Program-made: the position numbers and the translations under genes
From: Idiomarina seosinensis
GTDB taxonomy: Bacteria; Pseudomonadota; Gammaproteobacteria; Enterobacterales; Alteromonadaceae
Direction of reading: 5' to 3'
Length of the DNA: 64,000 bases
NCBI RefSeq assembly: GCF_003987275.1
Contig: NZ_PIQF01000001.1
Coordinates: 124,001-188,000 of the forward strand
In this document: in pieces, positions 8,131 through 16,936 of the stretch
Layout of the letters: the number at the start of each line of letters is the position of its first letter
How positions within the stretch are numbered: position 1 is the first letter of the stretch
The notes under the pieces: generated by a model
Databases searched by the model: none
What the model was told of the DNA's origin: nothing
The model's input: only the letters and a program-made list of their open reading frames with translations

Positions 8131-9075
8131 ATGGCCAGTATACTGGACTCGGTTAACCAGCGGACACAAATGGTCGGTCAGAACCGACTTGAATTATTGT
8201 TGTTTCGGTTAGCTGGCAGGCAACGTTTTGGCATTAACGTTTTTAAAGTTCGCGAAGTGTTGCCGTGCCCAAAATTGACGGCTATGCCTCATCGCAATCG
8301 GCTGGTTCGTGGTATTGCGCATATTCGTGGTCAAGCAATTTCTATTATAGACCTGAGCATGGCAACCGGTGGTCCCGAACTTACCGATATTTCTAACCGC
8401 TTTATTATTATCGCGGAATACAATAGAACGGTGCAGGGCTTTCTGGTGGGTGGTGTCGATCGCATTATCAATATCAACTGGGAAGAGATCATGCCGCCGC
8501 CGAAGGGGACAGGGCGTGACGCGTACTTGACTGCGGTTACCGAAATCGAGAAAGAGTTGGTTGAGATCATCGATGTTGAACGAATTTTGGCTGACATAAC
8601 GCCGGTTAATACGGACATCAGTGAAGAGGTGGCAAATCAGCCGATTAACGTCTCGAAAGAGAATTTAACCATCTTGATTACTGACGACTCAGCGGTGGCA
8701 CGAGGTCAGATAAAACGTTCTTTGGAGTCACTGGATATACCGCTGGAAGTTAAAAAGAATGGTAAAGAAGCTCTGGACTGGCTAAAAGAGAAAGCGGAAG
8801 AAGTTGGTGGCAAAGTGAATTCTCATGTGCCTGTTATTGTTTCCGACGTAGAAATGCCGGTCATGGATGGCTACACATTAACGGCCGAAATCAAAGCCGA
8901 TCCCAATTTAGCCGGTGTCCATGTTATTCTTCATACATCCTTAAGTGGCGTCTTTAACCAGGCCATGGTGAAAAAAGTGGGTGCCGATGACTTTATCGCT
9001 AAATTTCACCCAGATGAACTGGCAACAGCTGTCAAAAAATGGCTTAATGCAGAAGTAGACGTCAATATTGAATAA
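8131..9075 (+). CDS. cheV: CheV, CheW-receiver coupling protein
   Basis: A 314-residue chemotaxis adaptor. Residues about 15-150 form a CheW-like domain that couples receptors to CheA (LLFRLAGRQRFGINVFKVRE, HIRGQAISIIDL). Residues about 175-305 form a response-regulator receiver (ILITDDSAVARGQI, phospho-acceptor Asp239 in VSDVEMPVMDG). CheV is thought to tune receptor-CheA coupling during adaptation. It is followed 23 bp later by cheR and has a FliA-type promoter, as for other late flagellar genes. The start is ATG behind AAAGGAG. Confidence 0.95.
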   Translation: MASILDSVNQRTQMVGQNRLELLLFRLAGRQRFGINVFKVREVLPCPKLTAMPHRNRLVRGIAHIRGQAISIIDLSMATGGPELTDISNRFIIIAEYNRTVQGFLVGGVDRIININWEEIMPPPKGTGRDAYLTAVTEIEKELVEIIDVERILADITPVNTDISEEVANQPINVSKENLTILITDDSAVARGQIKRSLESLDIPLEVKKNGKEALDWLKEKAEEVGGKVNSHVPVIVSDVEMPVMDGYTLTAEIKADPNLAGVHVILHTSLSGVFNQAMVKKVGADDFIAKFHPDELATAVKKWLNAEVDVNIE

Positions 9076-9098
9076 GAATAACAACGCAGTAGGATACC

Positions 9099-9932
9099 GT
9101 GACAGATAAAGAGCTCAGTCAGTCGGAATACCAGGAGTTTAGAAAGTTTTTAGAACACCAGTGCGGTATCGTACTTGGTGACAACAAGATGTATCTGGTG
9201 AAAAGCCGTCTAAGCCCGCTAATGTCTCGCTTTGCAATCGACTCGCTGTCGCAGTTGGTTAAAAAGTCCATGCAAATTAGTGAGCGGGCTTTGCGAGCAG
9301 CAGTGATTGATGCCATGACGACCAACGAAACCCTCTGGTTTCGTGATACCTACCCGTTCCAAATTTTAGTCGACCGTGTTTTACCCGAGTTTAAAAATAA
9401 TTCAGGACCGGTAAAAATTTGGTCGTCAGCTTGTTCATCCGGGCAAGAGCCTTATTCTATTGCAATGAGTTATCTTGAATATAAGGCAAAAAAGCTGGGC
9501 GCTTTAAAGGGTGGCATTCGTATCACCGCAACTGATATTTCCAATAAGGTCTTAGAGCAATGCAGTAAAGGTGAATACGATAGTCTTGCTATTGCTCGCG
9601 GTTTGTCTCCAGAACGGCAAAAGAAGTTTTTCACCGCAGGCACCAAACCCGGTGCAATGAAAGTAAAAGATGAAGTGAAAAACTTTGTTCAATTTCGCCA
9701 TTTAAACTTACTCGACAGTTATTCCTTACTCGGCAAATTCGACATTATTTTTTGCCGCAACGTACTGATTTACTTTGCCCCCGACGTAAAGCGGAAAATA
9801 ATTGCCCAATTCCGGCAATCACTGAATCCCGGCGGCTACCTCTTCCTCGGCGCCTCAGAATCGATTTCCGGCCTCACCGAAGATTTTGAAATGATCCGCT
9901 GCAATCCAGGCATCATCTATCGAAGGAAGTAG
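9099..9932 (+). CDS. cheR: CheR, chemoreceptor glutamate methyltransferase
   Basis: A 277-residue S-adenosylmethionine methyltransferase that methylates receptor glutamates. The N-terminal helical CheR domain is residues about 5-60, and the catalytic domain follows, with ETLWFRDTYPF, the SAM-binding KIWSSACSSGQEPYS motif and FDIIFCRNVLIYF. The start is GTG at 9099 behind AGGATACC. The stop codon (TAG) directly abuts the first hairpin unit of the array that fills the gap to flgB. It forms an operon with cheV, and cheB, which reverses its reaction, lies at 45.1 kb. Confidence 0.95.
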   Translation: MTDKELSQSEYQEFRKFLEHQCGIVLGDNKMYLVKSRLSPLMSRFAIDSLSQLVKKSMQISERALRAAVIDAMTTNETLWFRDTYPFQILVDRVLPEFKNNSGPVKIWSSACSSGQEPYSIAMSYLEYKAKKLGALKGGIRITATDISNKVLEQCSKGEYDSLAIARGLSPERQKKFFTAGTKPGAMKVKDEVKNFVQFRHLNLLDSYSLLGKFDIIFCRNVLIYFAPDVKRKIIAQFRQSLNPGGYLFLGASESISGLTEDFEMIRCNPGIIYRRK

Positions 9933-10177
9933 CTTGCGTCTTTGACGCAAGCAGGCTTTTTGGCGCTAACGCGCCGGCTGTTTGCGTGCTCGCTTCGCTT
10001 GCACGCGGCTATTACGTCTTTAACAGCCACAGCGGCCGAAGGCACGCTGTAAAAGGCCGGCGCGAAGCGCAAAAAAGCCCGCCCGCAGGGCGAAAGAACC
10101 GGCGCGAAGCGCCAAACGGCCGCGACTTAGCCGCATATCACCGTGGCGTAAGCCACACCTCTCCGTCGCGAAGCGAC
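9932..10177. repeat. Hairpin-unit array A (mirror array) between cheR and flgB
   Basis: The 302-bp gap 9933-10234 holds no gene; it is filled with about ten short palindromes joined by 8-nt linkers. The left half reads hairpin (9932-9952), GGCTTTTT, GGCGCTAACGCGCC (9962-9975), GGCTGTTT (9976-9983) and a 23-nt hairpin (9984-10006). The right half has the linker in the opposite sense (AACAGCC and variants) between palindromes such as GGCGCGAAGCGCC, CGCCCGCAGGGCG, GTGGCGTAAGCCAC and GTCGCGAAGCGAC (10165-10177). The mirror point is near 10013-10021. Frames that cross it are artefacts of the repeats. Confidence 0.9.
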
Positions 10178-10183
10178 ATTTCT

Positions 10184-10199
10184 TGGCACGATCCCTGCA
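10184..10199 (+). promoter_or_regulatory. Sigma-54 promoter for flgBCDE
   Basis: TGGCACGATCCCTGCA: consensus -24 TGGCACG and a TGC -12 with GG (10185-10186) and GC (10197-10198) ten bases apart. It starts 6 bp after the last hairpin of array A and 51 bp before flgB, so the array occupies the place where enhancer-binding sites would normally be. Confidence 0.85.
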
Positions 10200-10234
10200 T
10201 AATATCTCCCATCGAATCATTGGGAGACGAAAAA

Positions 10235-10633
10235 ATGGCACTTACCATGGATAAACTCCTTGGCATCCAACAGCACACTTTGGGCGTTCGTACCCAACGC
10301 GCTGAGATGATCGCCAATAATATCGCTAACGCCGATACCCCTGGCTACAAAGCCAAAGGGTTAGATTTCCAGCAAGCGTTAAAGCAAGCGCAAAGCGGAA
10401 TGGAAAGCCACAAGCTGGCGCGTACCCACGATAAACATTTTAACGTAGAAATAAATCCAACCGGTCAAGAGAAGTTCCGTATGCCGACGCAGCCGGATAC
10501 TGGCGACGGCAATACCGTTGATGTGCAGTTGGAACAAAACTTGTATGCACAAAATGCATTGGAATATGAAATGACCATGAACTTTCTCGACGGCAAAATC
10601 AGCGGCGTTAAGAAAGCACTTAGTGGCCAATAG
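10235..10633 (+). CDS. flgB: FlgB, proximal rod protein
   Basis: A 132-residue rod subunit. The N-terminal flagellar rod motif is visible in MIANNIANADTPGYKAKGLD. The frame is open further upstream through the hairpin array, but the ATG at 10235, preceded by GGGAGACGAAAAA and downstream of the sigma-54 site, gives the normal family length, so it is taken as the start. FlgB forms the proximal rod with FlgC, FlgF and FliE. It is the first gene of flgBCDE. Confidence 0.96.
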   Translation: MALTMDKLLGIQQHTLGVRTQRAEMIANNIANADTPGYKAKGLDFQQALKQAQSGMESHKLARTHDKHFNVEINPTGQEKFRMPTQPDTGDGNTVDVQLEQNLYAQNALEYEMTMNFLDGKISGVKKALSGQ

Positions 10634-10648
10634 GTGAGGTAACCGACG

Positions 10649-11101
10649 ATGAGCCTATTTAATATCTTTAATGTGTCTGGTTCAGCAATGAGCGCACAAT
10701 CGGTGCGACTCAACACCACTGCCAGTAATTTGGCGAATGCCAACTCGGTCAGTAGTAGTGTTGATGAAACCTACCGCTCTCGTAGCCCCGTTTTTGCAAC
10801 CGCATTGGCGGACGCTCAGGGCAATCAACGGGGCAACAGTCTGACTAACCAGACCCAGGCGGGTCAAGCGGCTGGCGTTAAAGTAATGGGTATTGTCGAG
10901 AGCGACAAGCCGCTGCAAATAGAATACGCGCCCAACCACCCCATGGCAGACGATAAAGGCTACATTTATCGCTCTAACGTTAACACCATGGAGGAAATGG
11001 CCAACATGATTTCTGCTTCACGCTCGTATCAGACAAACGTTCAGGTCGCGGATACCGCAAAAACCATGACTCAACGCCTGCTGCGTTTAGGTCAGGGCTA
11101 A
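10649..11101 (+). CDS. flgC: FlgC, proximal rod protein
   Basis: A 150-residue rod subunit. It has the N-terminal rod signature (TTASNLANANSVSSS) and the C-terminal heptad helix ending in ASRSYQTNVQVADTAKTM, both needed for coiled-coil packing in the axial structure. It starts 15 bp after flgB behind TGAGGTAAC. Exported through the flagellar type III apparatus and assembled with FlgB. Confidence 0.96.
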   Translation: MSLFNIFNVSGSAMSAQSVRLNTTASNLANANSVSSSVDETYRSRSPVFATALADAQGNQRGNSLTNQTQAGQAAGVKVMGIVESDKPLQIEYAPNHPMADDKGYIYRSNVNTMEEMANMISASRSYQTNVQVADTAKTMTQRLLRLGQG

Positions 11102-11114
11102 CAGGAGATAACTG

Positions 11115-11798
11115 ATGGAAGGTGTAAGCAATAACTCCTATATCGACAGGATGAGATGGAAAGAAGGCGAGGGGGCGGAGTATGTTGATCCAGCCGACCA
11201 ACAGCGCCTGGAGCAGGAGGACTTTTTCAAGCTGTTGACTCAACAGTTAAACATGCAGGATCCGACTAAGCCAGCTGACAATGATCAGATGATTGCTCAG
11301 ATGACAAACTTCTCAATGGCAGAAGGGATTTCCGACTTGTCGTCTCAGTTCACGAAGTTTTCGGAGAAGATGACGTCTAACCAGGCCTTGCAAGCTTCGA
11401 CGTTGGTCGGACGCAGTGTTCTGGTGCCAACCAATAAAGCAATGGTTGAAGAAGGTGGAATGGCAAAAGGAATGGTTGCAACACAGCAAACTGCGCAAAA
11501 TGTCCGAATTTCGGTTGAAGACGCTTCAGGTCAAGTTGTTCGAACCATCAATGTCGGTGATATCGATGCTGGAACCCAAGACTTTCAGTGGGATGGCTTA
11601 GACGAGGCCGGCAATCCATTGCCGGAGGGCAATTATACTTTTACCGCTAATGCACGCATAGGAAATAGCAACGAAGAATTACCCTTGCAAATGAACGCGA
11701 CAGTACAAAGCGTCAGCATGGGAGGCGAGCGCGGAATCGTTCTTAATTTAAAAGGGTTAGGTGGCATCAATTTTGCAGATGTTACTGAAATCAGTTAA
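11115..11798 (+). CDS. flgD: FlgD, hook-capping scaffold protein
   Basis: A 227-residue hook cap. The N-terminal region has the conserved FFKLLTQQLNMQDPTKPADN motif; the C-terminal part carries the FlgD Tudor-like and FnIII-type beta domains (WDGLDEAGNPLPEGNYTF). FlgD sits at the growing hook tip and is replaced by FlgK when the hook is done. It lies between flgC and flgE in the sigma-54 operon. Confidence 0.95.
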   Translation: MEGVSNNSYIDRMRWKEGEGAEYVDPADQQRLEQEDFFKLLTQQLNMQDPTKPADNDQMIAQMTNFSMAEGISDLSSQFTKFSEKMTSNQALQASTLVGRSVLVPTNKAMVEEGGMAKGMVATQQTAQNVRISVEDASGQVVRTINVGDIDAGTQDFQWDGLDEAGNPLPEGNYTFTANARIGNSNEELPLQMNATVQSVSMGGERGIVLNLKGLGGINFADVTEIS

Positions 11799-11813
11799 TC
11801 AGTGAGGTGATTT

Positions 11814-13217
11814 ATGTCATTCAATATAGGTTTAAGCGGTATCAATGCGGCACAAAAAGATTTGGATACCACCGCAAATAATATTTCTAATGTGCGCACA
11901 ACGGGTTTTAAACAATCGCGTGCAGAATTTGCTGACGTCTACGCATCAAGTATTTTTAGTTCAGGTAACGCTAAAGTCGGAGATGGTGCATTAACTGCGA
12001 CGGTTGCTCAACAGTTTAGTCAGGGTACATTGGAATTTACAGACAATTCGCTGGATATGGCAATTAGCGGTAACGGATTCTTTGCGACGACTAGTGAACT
12101 TGGCTCGCAGGACTTTACTTACACTAGGTCTGGCGCATTTAAATTAAACAATGAAAGTTTTATTGTAGATAACCAGAACAACTTTTTGCTCGGTTTCCCT
12201 GTGGACAGAGACAGTGGCGCGTTGCAGTCAACAAGCTTAGCGACGGCATCACCAATCCAGATTCCTGATTCTGCAGGAGCGCCGGCATCAACCAATAACT
12301 TGTATCAGTCTTTTAACTTGGATTCCCGTGCACCAGGGGTTTTGGTGGATGAGCCAGGAGCAACCCCACCGATAACTGGAAACAAGTTTGACCCAGAAGA
12401 TCCGACTTCTTATACATCCTCGACGTCTTCGACCATTTATGACTCCCTTGGTGAATCACATGTTGTCACGACATACTATGTAAAACGTGACTCTGAACAA
12501 GCCTCTATCGCTGGTAATACTTGGGATGTGTATACCACCGTCGATAATCAAGCGGTTGATCTTGGAGCTACTGGTACTGGCGCGGAAGCGGGAGTTAATG
12601 CTCCTGACGGAACGCCTGCACAGGGTTATCGTATTCAATTTGATGATTCGGGTAACCCGTTAGGGCCAATAGATACAGATACCGGTTCGACCTTTGCAGA
12701 ACAGTCAATATCGTTGAATGGTGTACTAAGTAATGGTGCAGATCCAACACAACAAGTTAATGTGTTCTTCCGTGATCGGAATGATGAAGAAGGGGACACT
12801 GCTCCGACTCAATTTGCGTCAGACTTTGAAGTGAACTTACTGGAACAGGACGGGAGCACCGTTGGTCGCTTGACTAACTTGGACATCGGTGAGGATGGTT
12901 TAATCCAAGCCAGTTACTCAAACGGCGAAGTTCAGTATTTGGGACAAGTCTCGCTAACCCGCTTTGCCAACGAACAGGGGTTAAGACAAGTAGGTAATAC
13001 GTCTTGGAAGGAAACGCGCGATTCTGGCGAAGCTTTAGCAGGTGCGGCCAATTCGGGTACTTTTGGCGCGATTGAATCTTCTGCGCTGGAAAACTCTAAC
13101 GTTGACCTAACGAAAGAGCTGGTTGATCTAATTGCGGCACAACGGAATTTCCAGGCCAACTCACGGTCGCTGGAAGTAAACAATACGCTAAACCAAACGG
13201 TCTTGCAGATCCGGTAG
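11814..13217 (+). CDS. flgE: FlgE, hook protein
   Basis: A 467-residue hook subunit. The N-terminus MSFNIGLSGINAAQKDLD and TTANNISNVRTTGFKQSR are the axial-protein signature, and the C-terminal ELVDLIAAQRNFQANSRSLE completes the D0 coiled coil. The centre is the surface-exposed variable part. At 467 residues it is somewhat longer than the enterobacterial hook protein (about 400). Its TAG stop at 13215-13217 directly abuts the first hairpin of array B, and a terminator inside that array ends the flgBCDE transcript. Confidence 0.96.
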   Translation: MSFNIGLSGINAAQKDLDTTANNISNVRTTGFKQSRAEFADVYASSIFSSGNAKVGDGALTATVAQQFSQGTLEFTDNSLDMAISGNGFFATTSELGSQDFTYTRSGAFKLNNESFIVDNQNNFLLGFPVDRDSGALQSTSLATASPIQIPDSAGAPASTNNLYQSFNLDSRAPGVLVDEPGATPPITGNKFDPEDPTSYTSSTSSTIYDSLGESHVVTTYYVKRDSEQASIAGNTWDVYTTVDNQAVDLGATGTGAEAGVNAPDGTPAQGYRIQFDDSGNPLGPIDTDTGSTFAEQSISLNGVLSNGADPTQQVNVFFRDRNDEEGDTAPTQFASDFEVNLLEQDGSTVGRLTNLDIGEDGLIQASYSNGEVQYLGQVSLTRFANEQGLRQVGNTSWKETRDSGEALAGAANSGTFGAIESSALENSNVDLTKELVDLIAAQRNFQANSRSLEVNNTLNQTVLQIR

Positions 13218-13484
13218 CTCGCGCTTTTAGCGCGAGGAGCTAGTGCCTTTGGTACGGCTGTTTGCCACTGCGTGGCGGCCATTTGCGACTTTGTCGCGGC
13301 TATTGTTCGGCTCGCTTCGCTTGCCGAAGGCTGTTTAAACATAATGAAAGGGCTTGCTGTGCAAGCCCTTTTCTTTTTCATCTTTTCCCTAACAGCAGCG
13401 TGCAAGCGAAGCGAGCACGCCAACAAGCCTCGGCGTAGCCGGAAAAAGCAGTGCCGCAGGCACAAACAGCCACCACCCAGTGGT
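13217..13484. repeat. Hairpin-unit array B (mirror array) between flgE and flgF
   Basis: The 336-bp gap 13218-13553 has no gene. The left half holds palindromes such as CTCGCGCTTTTAGCGCGAG, GCCACTGCGTGGC and CGACTTTGTCG, joined by GGCTGTTT-like linkers and ending in GGCTGTTT. The centre is a strong terminator. The right half has the linker reversed (AACAGC, CAACAAGCC, AAACAGCC) between a 23-nt hairpin (13398-13420), TCGGCGTAGCCGG, GTGCCGCAGGCAC (13451-13463) and ACCACCCAGTGGT (13472-13484). The 23-nt hairpin at 13398 is the exact reverse complement of the one at 9984-10006 in array A. Confidence 0.9.
13347..13378 (+). terminator. Rho-independent terminator after flgBCDE, at the centre of array B
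   Basis: AAAGGGCTTGC pairs with GCAAGCCCTTT around a TGT loop, followed by TTCTTTTT. It separates the flgBCDE and flgFGHIJ transcripts and lies at the mirror point of the hairpin array. Confidence 0.85.
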
Positions 13485-13496
13485 AAACCCCAAACT

Positions 13497-13512
13497 TGGC
13501 ACGATCTCTGCA
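13497..13512 (+). promoter_or_regulatory. Sigma-54 promoter for flgFGHIJ
   Basis: TGGCACGATCTCTGCA with GG (13498-13499) and GC (13510-13511) ten bases apart. It is nearly identical to the flgB promoter and again lies just after the last hairpin unit (12 bp). Confidence 0.85.
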
Positions 13513-13553
13513 TTAAATACCCCAGACGACAAATTTTTGGCTGGAGGTCAGCT

Positions 13554-14297
13554 ATGGACAAAATGCTTTGGGTAGCCATGAGCGGCGCCAAAGAGAACAT
13601 GAACGCTGTTGCGTTGCGTGCCAATAACCTGGCAAACGCAAACACCACAGGGTTTAAAGCCGATCTACAACAGGCGCGTTCAATGCAGGCGTTTGGTGAA
13701 GGTTTGCCAACACGTGTGTTTTCCATGACTGAAAGCCCCGGGCAAAACTTTTCCAGCGGCGCCCTGCAAACCACCGGTCGCAATCTTGACGTTGCCGTTC
13801 AGGGGCAGGGTTGGATTGCCGTACAAGACGCTAATGGCAACGAAAAATATACCCGAAACGGTAGCTTCGAAATTGGTCCTGACGGGATGCTTAAGAATGA
13901 CCGAGGCCAGCCAGTGATGGGCGATGCCGGTCCGATATTTATTCCAATGCCGATCGATAATCTGACGATTGGCGCTAATGGCAATATTTCGATTCGCCCG
14001 CAGGGTGCGCCAGAAGATGCGATGGAGCTGGTTGATCGAATTAAGCTGGTCAATCCGCCGAACGGCAATGTGAAAAAGTCCAGCGATGGCTTATTTGAAT
14101 TAAAGGATGGTCAGCAAGCGATTGCTGATGCCAATGTTAAATTGGCGATTGGTTCACTTGAGGGCAGTAACGTCAATACGGTTGACGAAATGACCCAAAT
14201 GATTGCACTGCAGCGTCAGTACGAGATGAACGTAAAGTTGATGAAAACCGCCGATGAAAATGCCCAGCGCTCTGAATCGCTGATGCGCATTAGTTAA
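13554..14297 (+). CDS. flgF: FlgF, proximal rod protein
   Basis: A 247-residue rod subunit. The start is the ATG at 13554 (MDKMLWVAMSGAKENMNA) behind CTGGAGGTCAG; a longer upstream reading frame is only repeat array. The signature RANNLANANTTGFKADLQQA and the C-terminal MIALQRQYEMNVKLMKTAD helix are present, with the central FlgE/F/G beta domain between them (QGQGWIAVQD). First gene of the second hook-basal-body operon. Confidence 0.95.
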   Translation: MDKMLWVAMSGAKENMNAVALRANNLANANTTGFKADLQQARSMQAFGEGLPTRVFSMTESPGQNFSSGALQTTGRNLDVAVQGQGWIAVQDANGNEKYTRNGSFEIGPDGMLKNDRGQPVMGDAGPIFIPMPIDNLTIGANGNISIRPQGAPEDAMELVDRIKLVNPPNGNVKKSSDGLFELKDGQQAIADANVKLAIGSLEGSNVNTVDEMTQMIALQRQYEMNVKLMKTADENAQRSESLMRIS

Positions 14298-14335
14298 CAG
14301 AAGCTTTAGTTAAAGGCGGAAACAGGAGAAACACC

Positions 14336-15124
14336 ATGAACCCAGCATTATGGATCAGTAAAACCGGTTTAGACGCGCAGCAACGCGATATATCGGTGAT
14401 TTCAAACAACCTGGCAAACGCCAGTACGGTTGGCTTTAAAAAGAGTCGGGCCGTATTTGAGGATCTATTGTATCAAAACATTAATCAGCCGGGCGGGCAG
14501 TCAGCGCAGGACGTCGAATTGCCGAACGGCTTGATGATTGGTGCCGGTACTAAAGTCGTGGCAACGCAAAAATCCCACACGCAGGGTAATGTGCAAACCA
14601 CTGATAACTCGCTGGACGTTATGATCAACGGTAAAGGCTTCTTTCAAATCTTAATGCCCGATGGCACCCAGTCTTACACGCGTAACGGGCAGTTTTCGTT
14701 AAACGAAGAAGGTGAAATGGTCACCTCCGGCAATGGTTATCCGCTAGAACCGGCTATTCAGATTCCCGAAGACGCTACCTCGGTCAGTATTTCGCAAGAA
14801 GGCGAAGTGACCGTGCGTCAGCCTGGTAATGCCGATAATGCTGTAGTTGGTCAGATTAACCTGGCCAGCTTTATTAACCCCGCCGGGTTAGAGCCAATTG
14901 GGCAGAACCTCTATAAAGAGACTGCCGTTAGCGGTGCGCCGTTAGAAGCGGTACCTGGCGTTGATGGTATGGGAACCACTATTCAGGGCGCGTTAGAAAG
15001 CTCTAACGTTAACGTAACTGAAGAATTGGTGAACTTGATTGAATCCCAGCGTGGTTACGAAATGAATTCGAAAGTGATTTCATCCGTCGACCAGATGCTG
15101 AGTTACATCAATCAACAGTTATAA
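14336..15124 (+). CDS. flgG: FlgG, distal rod protein
   Basis: A 262-residue distal rod subunit, close to the standard length of 260. The N-terminal SNNLANASTVGFKKSRAVFE and the distal-rod-specific DLLYQNINQPGGQS are visible, as is the C-terminal ELVNLIESQRGYEMNSK. It starts 38 bp after flgF behind ACAGGAGAA. FlgG forms the long drive-shaft part passing through the P- and L-rings. Confidence 0.97.
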   Translation: MNPALWISKTGLDAQQRDISVISNNLANASTVGFKKSRAVFEDLLYQNINQPGGQSAQDVELPNGLMIGAGTKVVATQKSHTQGNVQTTDNSLDVMINGKGFFQILMPDGTQSYTRNGQFSLNEEGEMVTSGNGYPLEPAIQIPEDATSVSISQEGEVTVRQPGNADNAVVGQINLASFINPAGLEPIGQNLYKETAVSGAPLEAVPGVDGMGTTIQGALESSNVNVTEELVNLIESQRGYEMNSKVISSVDQMLSYINQQL

Positions 15125-15140
15125 CAGAGTAGGTGACGTT

Positions 15141-15815
15141 ATGCGTATTCTCACTTTAATGTTGCTCGGCTTGTTGGTCAGCGGTTGCGCCTCTAATCAG
15201 TCGCGGCCAATGCCGGATGATCCGATGTATGCACCGGTATTGCCGGAAGAGCGAGCGCAACCGGTAGTGCCGAACGGCTCATTATTTCAGGAGCAGTACG
15301 CAGACAGTCTGTATTCTGATATCAAAGCCCGGCGGCTTGGCGATATTATTACGGTGAGTTTGCAGGAGCGCACGACCGCCAGTAAGTCGGCGAACACAGA
15401 GACCACCAAAGACAGCAATGTCAATTTGCCAACGCCACAGGTATTGGGGCGTGATGTAAGCATTAATGGTAACCCTATCTCGGCATCGCTTAATAGCAAC
15501 CGCGAATTCAGTGGTGACGGCAGCTCAGATCAAAGCAACCAGTTAAACGGCGAAATAACCGTGACCGTTATCAGAACTTTATCCAACGGTAATCTAATTG
15601 TGCGCGGCGAAAAATGGATGCGTATAAACACTGGTGATGAATATATCCGCCTGACCGGCATGATCCGGCCGCAAGACATTACTGCCGATAACACCATTCC
15701 TTCGACTCGGGTTGCGAATGCACGAATTGAATACAGTGGTACGGGAACCCTGGCACAAACCCAGGAGCAAGGGTGGTTAACTCGCTTCTTTAATAGCTCC
15801 ATCTGGCCATTCTAA
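15141..15815 (+). CDS. flgH: FlgH, L-ring lipoprotein
   Basis: A 224-residue outer-membrane L-ring subunit. The N-terminal lipoprotein signal ends in LLVSGC, giving lipidated Cys16. The core has [20 protein letters not shown] and [20 protein letters not shown], typical of FlgH. The L-ring is the outer bushing for the rod. It starts 16 bp after flgG in the same operon. Confidence 0.96.
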   Translation: MRILTLMLLGLLVSGCASNQSRPMPDDPMYAPVLPEERAQPVVPNGSLFQEQYADSLYSDIKARRLGDIITVSLQERTTASKSANTETTKDSNVNLPTPQVLGRDVSINGNPISASLNSNREFSGDGSSDQSNQLNGEITVTVIRTLSNGNLIVRGEKWMRINTGDEYIRLTGMIRPQDITADNTIPSTRVANARIEYSGTGTLAQTQEQGWLTRFFNSSIWPF

Positions 15816-15829
15816 GAGGGACTGAAACG

Positions 15830-16936
15830 ATGAACGCAGGCATTAAACAAATCTTTATAGTGGCCTTAACTGCGCTTAGCCTTTTAGCGATACCCGCACA
15901 AGCGTCTCGTATTAAAGACATCGCCTCGGTCGAAGGAATCCGTGATAACCAGTTAGTTGGCTACGGCTTGGTCGTCGGCTTACCCGGTACCGGTGAACAA
16001 ACGCCGTTTACCGACCAAACCTTCCGTACCATGCTGGGAAACTTTGGCATTAACATTCCGGCCGGGGAACGGCCAAAAATAAATAACGTGGCGGCGGTTG
16101 CGGTACAGGCGGACATTCCTGCCTTTGCCAAGCCAGGTCAAAAAATCGACATTACCGTGTCGTCTGTAGGCAGTGCGGATAGCCTGACTGGTGGCACCCT
16201 AATGCAAACCTTCCTAAAAGGCGCAAATGGTGAAGTGTATGCCGTTGCTCAGGGCAGCTTAATTGTTGGTGGACTCGGGGCTGAGGGTAACGATGGCTCT
16301 CGGATCGTGGTTAACACGCCCACCGTAGGTCGGATCCCAAACGGAGCTATAGTAGAACGAGAAATCCGGACTTCTTTTTCCAGTGGGGATTACTTTACCT
16401 TTAACTTGCATCAGTCGGACTTTACTACCGCCAAGCGTGTTGCTGATACCATTAACGGGCTGGTTGGAGAAGGTTCCGCGCAGGCGCTGGACGCGACTTC
16501 GGTTCGCGTCAGAGCTCCGCGCGACCTCGATCAACGAGTGAGTTATATGTCGACTCTGGAGAACCTGGAAGTACAGCAGGCTCAAGGCTCAGCAAAGATT
16601 ATTGTTAATGCCCGCACTGGTACTGTGGTGGTGGGGCAAAATGTGGAGTTGCGGCCGGCAGCCGTGGCGCACGGTAATATGCAGGTGACAATTGCTGAAA
16701 ACGTACAGGTGGATCAGCCTAACCCCTTTGCTGATGGTGAAACGGTTGTTACCCCGCAAAGTATTATCGACGTGCAGCAGGATGACGCCCGCATGTTTGT
16801 GTTTGAGCCGGGAACGAATTTAAACGACCTGGTCCGTGCCGTGAATCAAATTGGTGCAGCGCCCGGCGATATGATCGCGGTGCTGGAAGCATTAAAACAA
16901 GCAGGAGCCATTTCCGGTGAGCTCATTGTTATCTAA
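15830..16936 (+). CDS. flgI: FlgI, P-ring protein
   Basis: A 368-residue periplasmic ring subunit with a signal peptide ending at PAQA (residue 25), then [20 protein letters not shown] and [12 protein letters not shown], the family hallmark. The C-terminal [20 protein letters not shown] is also conserved. It depends on the FlgA chaperone encoded at 7.2 kb for assembly in the peptidoglycan layer. Its last 20 bp overlap the flgJ start. Confidence 0.97.
   Translation: MNAGIKQIFIVALTALSLLAIPAQASRIKDIASVEGIRDNQLVGYGLVVGLPGTGEQTPFTDQTFRTMLGNFGINIPAGERPKINNVAAVAVQADIPAFAKPGQKIDITVSSVGSADSLTGGTLMQTFLKGANGEVYAVAQGSLIVGGLGAEGNDGSRIVVNTPTVGRIPNGAIVEREIRTSFSSGDYFTFNLHQSDFTTAKRVADTINGLVGEGSAQALDATSVRVRAPRDLDQRVSYMSTLENLEVQQAQGSAKIIVNARTGTVVVGQNVELRPAAVAHGNMQVTIAENVQVDQPNPFADGETVVTPQSIIDVQQDDARMFVFEPGTNLNDLVRAVNQIGAAPGDMIAVLEALKQAGAISGELIVI

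Noticed and set aside
9986-10234. An 83-residue N-terminal extension of FlgB reading through array A
   Set aside because: The stretch is only repeat array, lies upstream of the sigma-54 promoter, and would give FlgB a length unlike its family. The ATG at 10235 has a good ribosome binding site.
10020-10241. A minus-strand frame with an LRAG-type repeated peptide
   Set aside because: It is the translation of tandem hairpin units in array A and has no gene-like start.
13272-13553. An N-terminal extension of FlgF reading through array B
   Set aside because: It would cross the terminator and the sigma-54 promoter; the family N-terminus starts exactly at the ATG at 13554.
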